A DNA stretch of 64,000 nt from Epiperipatus broadwayi (lineage: Eukaryota; Onychophora; Udeonychophora; Euonychophora; Peripatidae): the NCBI GenBank assembly GCA_028023455.1, contig JAQFVV010006295.1, positions 434,001 through 498,000 of the forward strand, in the 5' to 3' direction. This document shows, piece by piece, positions 56,522-64,000 of this stretch. The notes below the pieces were generated by a model, which did no database searches, was not told the DNA's origin, and was given only the letters and a program-made list of their open reading frames with translations. Positions within the stretch are counted from its first letter, which is position 1; each line of letters opens with the position of its first letter. The position numbers and the translations under genes are program-made.

Positions 56522-57847
56522 TACAAATACAAATGAGAAAAATCAATATTATACAGTTGTGATTGATTAATTTGTTTTCTAATTTTAGCCACTAACTTTT
56601 ATTTATTTATTTTTAATTTTAAAAAAAATCATGACAATATACAATAAATCAAGAATGTTAAAGCAATCCATGAAGCACTTTTTGCCAAGCATGAAAATTG
56701 CATTATATTATAATATAATAGTAAGTGCAGTATCAGTCATGTGATTAGTTCAGATTGTTTAAACTCATTTTCTGCTTCATACAAAAATATTATTTATTAA
56801 CTGACAGTTGATGATTAATTAGTTTGGGTTTAGACTAGCTATTTAAATAACCCCCTATGCTTGCTTGGAAATATCTGAAAATTCTCCTGAGAGATGGAGT
56901 GATATGAGATTAGAAAATTAGCGAGCCAACTGATAGAAGATACAATAATAGAAACTTTTTGAAAGAGGGGATGGGGATATTCTTTCACATAAAATTTAGA
57001 ATTAGTTTTAAATGAATCTTGACAATTGAAATATTAAGATTACAATATGCACAAGTAATAATTTTCTCGTTTTATTTAATACTCAGAAGATGGCAGCACT
57101 AATAATTTTTTTTAATAAGCTATATCCTTTTATTTATTTTGAGTCACAGTTAACTCTCTAGTTACTATATATCAAGTACTACAGATTTACTTATAATTTA
57201 TTTACTTGTCATTGCCTTATTTATTTACCTAAAATTCTTGGAATTATACTTCTTTTTTTTTTATATAAAAAAAAAATTTAAATAGTTAAAAATTACTAAA
57301 AAATGTAGTTTGCTAATTTTCAATAATAATATAATTTTATAACTGTAATTAATTGGTTAAGTGTATTATATAAATACTAATAACTATTACTTTAATTTCA
57401 GCTTATATATTTTTAACTCTTATTTATTAAGTATTGTTTTCTTTAGTTTTTAAAATAGTAGGGGAACAATTAGTGAAGACCATCTATAGAGAGAAAGAAG
57501 TGTTAAAAATGTGGTTATTATACTATTAAAAATTATTTCTCTATAGGGTAAGCTGACATTCATAATATGCTATATCCTTTTTTACTTTTTATAAATGAAA
57601 TCAAATTTGTTTTAATTAGAACAATTGTTTTATACAAACCAATTCAGTACATTAACACTATTTACTAATAATTAGAATATGTGTTAATGATTATACTTAC
57701 AATTTAGAAGATTTTAAATAAAACTATTTATATCTGATATGAGAATATAAAGAAGCTAATTGCTTTCTAGATATTCCATAGCCCCAAGTGCATTTTTAAT
57801 TATGATAGCATTTCCATAATCTGTTAGAGTAGAGATAATTTTTATTT
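56522..57847. other. No gene seen
   Basis: AT-rich, nothing recognised. Confidence 0.5.
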
Positions 57848-58083
57848 CACAATGAGCATTTGCCAATTATTCAACAAGCTTTGTGATAAATGCTTAGCAG
57901 AAAAAGCATTTAAAATATCTCTGTCAGGAACCCCCCCCCAACCTCTGACCATGGTTTTGTGCTTTGGAACTCCTCAGAGAGGCTCTAGGATAGCTTCAGA
58001 CACTAGATCTAAAAATACCGACCCAAAGCCAGCATTTATCACAAAGCTTGTTGAGCAATTGGCAAATGCTCATTGTGTATATC
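57848..58083. repeat. Family G-related hairpin
   Basis: Left arm CACAATGAGCATTTGCCAAT, ACAAGCTTTGTGATAAATGC and right arm GCATTTATCACAAAGCTTGT, ATTGGCAAATGCTCATTGTG are nearly perfect over about 50 bases. The loop holds a poly-C run (57931-57939) and GCTTCAGACACTAGATCTAA, the complement of TTAGATCTAGTGTCTAAA in the copy at 26549. The 104-codon ORF crossing it is therefore not a gene. Confidence 0.8.
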
Positions 58084-58169
58084 TTACAAGCTTAAGAGAA
58101 TTGGGTCATGTGATCTATGACTCTTATTTTGACTATAATTTTTATTTGTCTGAAATTTTGCAATGATAA

Positions 58170-59124
58170 CATTTTGTTTATAATTACATGTTAGATTAAT
58201 TTCATCATAACAAATTTTTGTTTGCATTGTAGATTCCATTAAAAATATTTGAGCATTTGTAGGGTTATATAAATTTGAATAAATGGACTATGGGTAAATT
58301 TCATTCATGGTTTACATATGTTTGAACTTGTTTAATTAGAAATACAGAGCAATACTATGATTCAAATCTATTTTAGTGATGTAAACAAACTCCTGTTTGC
58401 AGACTGCATCATAAGTATAAGATTTTTTTTTTTTAAAAATGTCTACAGATAAAAGTTTCAACTGAAAAAGATGTAAAATTTTATTCTGAACATATTTTGG
58501 ACAGTAATGTTTATTCGTAAAAATATAGATCAAATGACTTTCACAAAAATATTTATTAGAAAAACCTTCATTATATTTCACAAACAATGCATTCTGCCAA
58601 AAAGAAATTCACACTTAGATTTATAATTCTACGTAATCTTTGTCAAATGGTTTTTCATAAAATGTAGGCTTAACAAATTTTTGCAAGTTGTAAATTCTGC
58701 CAATTACTAAATATATTTTGAAAACAATTCTCAGTTATTTAATATATTTCAAAAACAATGAATTTTATGAAGATTGTTTAAGACATAAATGTCTTAAATT
58801 TTGAATTTCCACATAAAAGTTTTTTCATTTTACTTTAGTTTTAAGTTATCAGTAAATTGGGAGTCGAGTTGCATCAAACTGGAGGTTTCCATAAACTGAT
58901 ATTGTTGTCCTAAGCTTCCAAGTTAGTTCCCAAAAATTAGAGCATCAAAATTTTATTCCAAAATTTTGTTTTGTTTATAAGTTACAATGGGAGCACAACT
59001 TGCCCAAATAAATACAGCACCAGATATAAACTGTTTAATACAGATTTTAAAAGCTTTATTTCATGAACATTTATTAGAAATAGATGGTTATTTTCCAGAA
59101 TAATAAATCTTATATATCAGAAAG

Positions 59125-59173
<49 letters not shown>

Positions 59174-62100
59174 AACCTAGTGTTATTGACACTTGGTTTA
59201 CTTGGCATTATTTCTGCAGGAAAACAATGCTATTCTTTAAAGAAATAAAAAGATAAAATAACAATAGTAATAATTGACTAATAAAGTATGCTATTCACTC
59301 ACTTTGGCATGTTTTGGGTGAATAACTAATAGATTTAATAACTCAATGTCATTTTTAAAGAGAGAACATGAATAATTTAATTGAGATATTAATAATTAGA
59401 GCAAATTAATATGGTATAAAAGCTAAACAGTAATTGATTTTGGATGGGTAGAGGGGAGAGTGGATGAATGTCTTATCATAAAGCACAATAACTTCTGGTA
59501 ATTTCTTTTTGTAAAAAAAGATAATGTTTAAAGAATTATACATCACTGATTGTTAATTTAATGTATTATTATTTTTTTTTATATTGTCAAATCACTTTGT
59601 AATCTATTTAGATAATACTGAAAACTATATGATTGTAATAAGTTTTTCCTTTCTTTTGTTTATGTTATAATCAAATGATTATTTTTCTGTAAGAGGTCGC
59701 TAAAGTCAAGATCATTTTTTTTTTTAAAAAATATATATATAGTCTGCTTTTAGTTTTCAAGGAAGGAACAGTGCTGAAATTTGGTAACTCAATTTTTTCA
59801 TTTTATTTTGCAGAAATAAATGTAATCAAAGTAAAATTTTAATAATATAATGCGTGGCTAAATTTTTTTGATAAGATATCCTGATTTCCTGTGCCATCTA
59901 CCTATTTAAAAACCTTTTATACTTAAAATTTTATTGTCTCGCACTAAAGTTCAAAAATGACAGATGTAACTAAAGGATTCACGAAAAATTATATTATATC
60001 TAAATTAAGGAAAGGAAGCGATTTCCAAGAAAAAATTAATTATTTATTAACTTTATGTCATTTATTGATATTTTCTTGGTATAGAAAGAAAAAAAAAATA
60101 ATTGAAAGAAATATTTTGAAACCAAGGAAAATCAACTAGAAACATTTTCGCGCTCTTTCTAAATATTGTCTGCCTTTACAAGTAATGTAGTTACATACGT
60201 TAAAATATGTTTTATTCACCAAGAATTGTCTGGAAATAATAATAATGATAAATAAGATTAAATTATGCACCTGTATATTTTTTTTTTGGAAAAAAATATA
60301 AACTTTCTCAGAGTAAATATAGGAAGAGTTATATAGGGGCATTCTTACGGAGAAGTTACCGTTAAAAAAAATAAATAAATTTATAATTCCTAAAGTATGA
60401 ACAAAACTAAATATCTTAGTGACTTAATGATAAAAATAAATGATATATTATATTACACATCAGTTGGAGTTAGTAAAACTTCCTATACATGTAAATCAGC
60501 TGCAGTTATTATCAGAATAATCTCTCGGAAAAATTGCGCATTTTCGTCCATAAGTAAGCTAGCTAATATAAATTGTACGTATCGTCAATAATAAAAAAAG
60601 AAAAGAATTGTGTATGTTTATCGTCTATCGTCAACTGTTCATTATGTTAGAATATGTATATTTTATTTTCTTTGGATCCCAAAATTGTAGCAGTTTAATT
60701 CAAGTAAGAATTAATCTTCAATTCTGCTATATTTTTCTTTACCTAATTTATTAAACGCACAAAATAAGAGAAAACTTTTATTTAAAGGAAATAATACCAT
60801 GCGTTTATTGTTTTTAAACTTGCTTCGTGAAATACGACTGGATAAAGCTCTTCACCTGGACCAATTGTTCAACAGAAAAACATTTTCTAATGAGAGAGTA
60901 TGCACTTGTTAATTAATGATTGTTTAAAACTAAGTTATAAATGATATGTATTTTTTTGTTATATCACATAGGTTAAAGTCTTTATGGTCAAGTGATATTT
61001 AATAGCCTTGTAATGACAAAGGTATGTTTTAATATAATTATTATAGGTTAAGTTGATATTTAACACGAAAGAAAAAAAATCTATAAAATATGTTTTAATT
61101 ATTACATACAATTGTAGGTAGAAATTTTTGTATGTTAGATACGTAAAAGAAAAATATTTAGATATTTAAGGGGTAAAATAAATATTGAAAATTATCAGAA
61201 GTAACTAAAAAAAAAAAAATGCTATAACAAAATATTTCTTGTTAAAGTTTTGAAACGAATTTATACTGTATTAATTGAGGAATTTATTCCTAATTATTCT
61301 TAAATAACACATCCACTTTATTTAGTTTAAGATAGTATGCTACCAACTATTTTTGAATGTTCCTTTATTAAAATTAAAATTATTATACTTTTATTTTATG
61401 ATGTCCATTGATTTCAGATGTTGATCAAAGTATACACGGTAACATAAGTTTATTATAATCAGTGTATTTACTTATCCTGCCCAGATATAGCATTGGTATA
61501 TGCTTAATATTCGCATAGGTAATAATTATAATGTATTTATTTTGTGGGATGAAAAATGATCTCCCCAAAAGCTTTGTTTTCCATGAGAGGAAGATTTTAA
61601 ATATAATGTTCGGGTATGTTTATAGCTCAAGTGATCGATTCTCATAGATAGGATGATCAAGAATTTATCTAGCATTTAGTATGCTTCATTCGTTTAAATC
61701 CCAGGAGAGGATTGTATTTGGTGTGTGTTCGTTGTATGCCCAAATAAGAGGCAAGAAACCACCAAAATATTTTAATGTAGTAGATTACTTTACAGACCTT
61801 CGTGGTTATTCCATATTCCTCATGTGAAAATAAAGATAGCTCCACCATGGAAGGTGTTGATTATTGTGCTTAATTTTGAAAGTTCGGGCAAGATAAAGGT
61901 TATATTGGAGGTGTTAGTTCCTCAAGATCCACTTTAGTATAAATAGTGCGTTAGTAACTAAGATCAATATCTGTATTGTGCTGCTAAATATTGCTAGTAT
62001 TTGACAAGTAAGTCAATGGAGAAAGTAATTAAAATTGCGTAATTTAAAACGCTTATTTACTGAAGGAATATTCAAATGCAATATTTAATTCTGGTTAGTA

Positions 62101-63775
62101 ATTAAATAATACTCATATTTAAAATTATACGTATGAATAAAATTTGTATCATAACTTAAGTTAGCATTAAGTTAAATGTAAGATGATAAGTGTAACTTCT
62201 GATAACTGGCCTATAATTAGAATAGGTTATCCCATTAAAGACCATAAATAAAGTAAATGTATTAGAAATAAATTTAATATTTTGCGTATTGCATATGATG
62301 GGATTAATCATTTAAAAAAAAAAAAAAATAGTTAGTCAATAATTTTGAATAAAAGCTTCTACAAGGTTACCAAAATTTAATAAACAATGTATTGGTAATG
62401 AAATGTACTTTTAGTTAATCAATCCATATGATTGCATACAGGAGAAGTAGTAACCTCTAGTCCATAACCAAAGGAGTGTACAGATTAATGTCAGTTATAT
62501 TTTATATTTTTGTATTACTATGGGATTATTGAATAAATGTTCATATTTTTTTTTTTTGTGATAATAATAAATTATAGTCTTGTTAAAATTTGTTGTAGAT
62601 TCATTTTTTTGTTTTTATATGCTAAATATAAGTGTTTGCACAATATTTGCAAAACCTTTTCTTGAGTCCGAAATCATTCCAAGTTCTTAAAAACTTAATA
62701 TACCAGATAAATAAAGTTAAGCAGATCGGAATATGTCATTATATTTTAGTTTAATGATAATTATTTATGGAGTTGAAAACTTAAGACTAAATTTATTCCC
62801 AAACCATTAACTTTGGTTGCACATTATTCCATTCCCATTTAGTTAAATTGTCTAAGTAATAAATCTTAGTTATATTATTGTGTTGTCATGGATGATGGAA
62901 GGACACAAAAAGCACCCTTGTCTTTTTATTATTCTGACTGAGATTCTGAAAAAAAAAAAAAAGGGGCTGTGTTATTCAAAATTATACGTCATTATTGAAT
63001 AGAATTATCATCTCTTTAAATAATATAGCAGTTGATATGAGAGATGAAGACACATTGAATTTAAGTAAAATAAATGTTTCCTATAGCCGACCAGAATGCC
63101 AGTCATATGCGACAACACAATACTGCCGAGCATTTCCTTACATGAAACAAAGAACCCTGAGATTAATATTATTATAATTATTCTTTAAATTAATAAGTGA
63201 TCAATTATTGTTGTTATTACAATCGTGGCATGGCTTAAGAGAATTGAATGTACAATTGTATTATATGAAAAGTATTTTAGATCATATTGGCAAAATAGTG
63301 GATATTTGTTGCTTTATTTTGGTTGCCTTAATTTCCAACAACCTGAAAAATTGGTGTCAACAAGTGCAGACAAAATAACCTAATACAGCTCAGAGTATGA
63401 TTAGTGTCTAAGTGCAAACTAAACTAGTAAATAATTACAGAATAAACAGAGGTTATTTTTTTTTACTGGGTTAGAATATATATATATGGCTTACATTTGG
63501 TATAGATCATAAGAAGGAAAAAATTGAAATAACATTTAAAAAAGTATGATAGTATCATTTTTAAATCATGTGAAAGAATTTTGATTTTGCAGTCACTAGA
63601 ATCATTAATTGTTTTTATTAATTAGAAAATTATCTTTTTAGTATGACAGATAGTATATGTAAATCTTTTAATGTATTAAAAGTACATTTTATGTAATATC
63701 CATCTGATTTCACGTCTTAATAACTTATTATTATTTATGGTTTATGCTAGACAATAGATGATTTTACTTAGTATA
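58170..63775. other. No gene seen; long AT-rich stretch
   Basis: It contains the (AT)n tract at 59126-59170 and several poly-A or poly-T runs. Short ORFs (59957, 60397, 62995) carry no recognised domain. The one at 62995-63177 has an unusually Cys/Tyr-rich end (SRPECQSYATTQYCRAF) but no splice or start support. Confidence 0.45.
59126..59170. repeat. (AT)n microsatellite
   Basis: About 22 uninterrupted AT repeats. Confidence 0.95.
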
Positions 63776-63779
63776 CAAA

Positions 63780-63968
63780 TGTTTTGGATGTTGGCTTAAG
63801 AAAAGATTATTGTATGTTGATTTTCTAAGATGTGGTGAGCATGCTTTTGATCAATAAAGCAATTCATAGCACTCATGAGTTTGGCTTTATCAGCCAAAAG
63901 TGCTTTCAGCATGTCTTAGGAAAGCAACATAGAATAATCTTTTCTTAAGCTAACATCCAAAACATTTT
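63780..63968. repeat. Hairpin element with ~75-base arms
   Basis: AAATGTTTTGGATGTTGGCT, TAAGAAAAGATTATT and TGAGCATGCTTTT on the left pair with AAAAGTGCTTTCAGCATG, AATAATCTTTTCTTA and AGCTAACATCCAAAACATTT on the right, with several mismatches in the middle. The loop is about 45 bases. Confidence 0.85.
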
Positions 63969-64000
63969 ACTGTTAATTCAATTAGTATAAGGAAAGATAT

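Noticed and set aside
57852-58166. 104-codon plus-strand ORF
   Set aside because: It spans a family G hairpin from arm to arm, including a poly-C run; its openness comes from the palindrome, not from coding.
61625-61715. TAGCTCAAGTGAT and GTTTAAATCC, possible tRNA-like A and B boxes
   Set aside because: Spacing and stems do not fit a tRNA and no second copy was seen in the window.
1-64000. CRISPR-like arrays or bacterial operons
   Set aside because: Direct repeats here are unevenly spaced, long and of transposable-element type; there are no long ORFs or bacterial signals.

Overview
The window is eukaryotic, very AT-rich, mostly non-coding DNA. It has no long ORFs, many microsatellites, splice-like signals and a dense load of decayed retroelements. 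The mixture of Penelope-like elements (PLEs) with GIY-YIG domains, a Ty3/Gypsy LTR element, non-LTR (LINE) relics, tRNA-derived SINEs and many hairpin-shaped non-autonomous elements points to an invertebrate animal. The sequence alone does not let me name the phylum. There is no bacterial-type operon, CRISPR array or rRNA gene.

Layout. 1-360: possible last two exons of a plus-strand gene. 525-4030: nested array of short repeats (families A, B, C here) arranged as tandem copies and large foldbacks, including PLE-type 3' ends with hammerhead-ribozyme-like cores. 4215-4570: foldback element (family D). 6452-6817: minisatellite. 8650-17915: several pieces of one PLE family (P1) in both orientations, interrupted by a tandem insertion flanked by an 18-bp target duplication, plus duplicated segments H and I. 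18904-19045: short tRNA-derived SINE with a 15-bp target duplication. 19640-21830: broken LINE with recognisable reverse transcriptase. 23893-24112 and 26549-26868: hairpin elements. 26935-28025: second copy of segment I. 28100-29240: second PLE type (P2), minus strand, GIY-YIG domain nearly intact, abutting a plus-strand LINE fragment. 33577-40044: one old Ty3/Gypsy element on the minus strand with both LTRs, polypurine tract, integrase and gag relics, no recognisable reverse transcriptase, and about 2.6 kb of foreign DNA inside gag. 40985-41215: possible exon. 41250-63970: low-complexity DNA carrying more hairpins, among them a perfect 89-bp-arm hairpin at 46011-46205 flanked by a 17-bp direct repeat.

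No intact protein-coding gene is seen. The most interesting theme is palindromes: at least ten separate hairpins or foldbacks of several unrelated families. Some combine a tRNA-like head with a PLE-like end that carries the CTGANGA...GAAA core of hammerhead ribozymes. All family letters are labels invented here, and all similarity statements come from reading the sequence by eye, not from alignment software.
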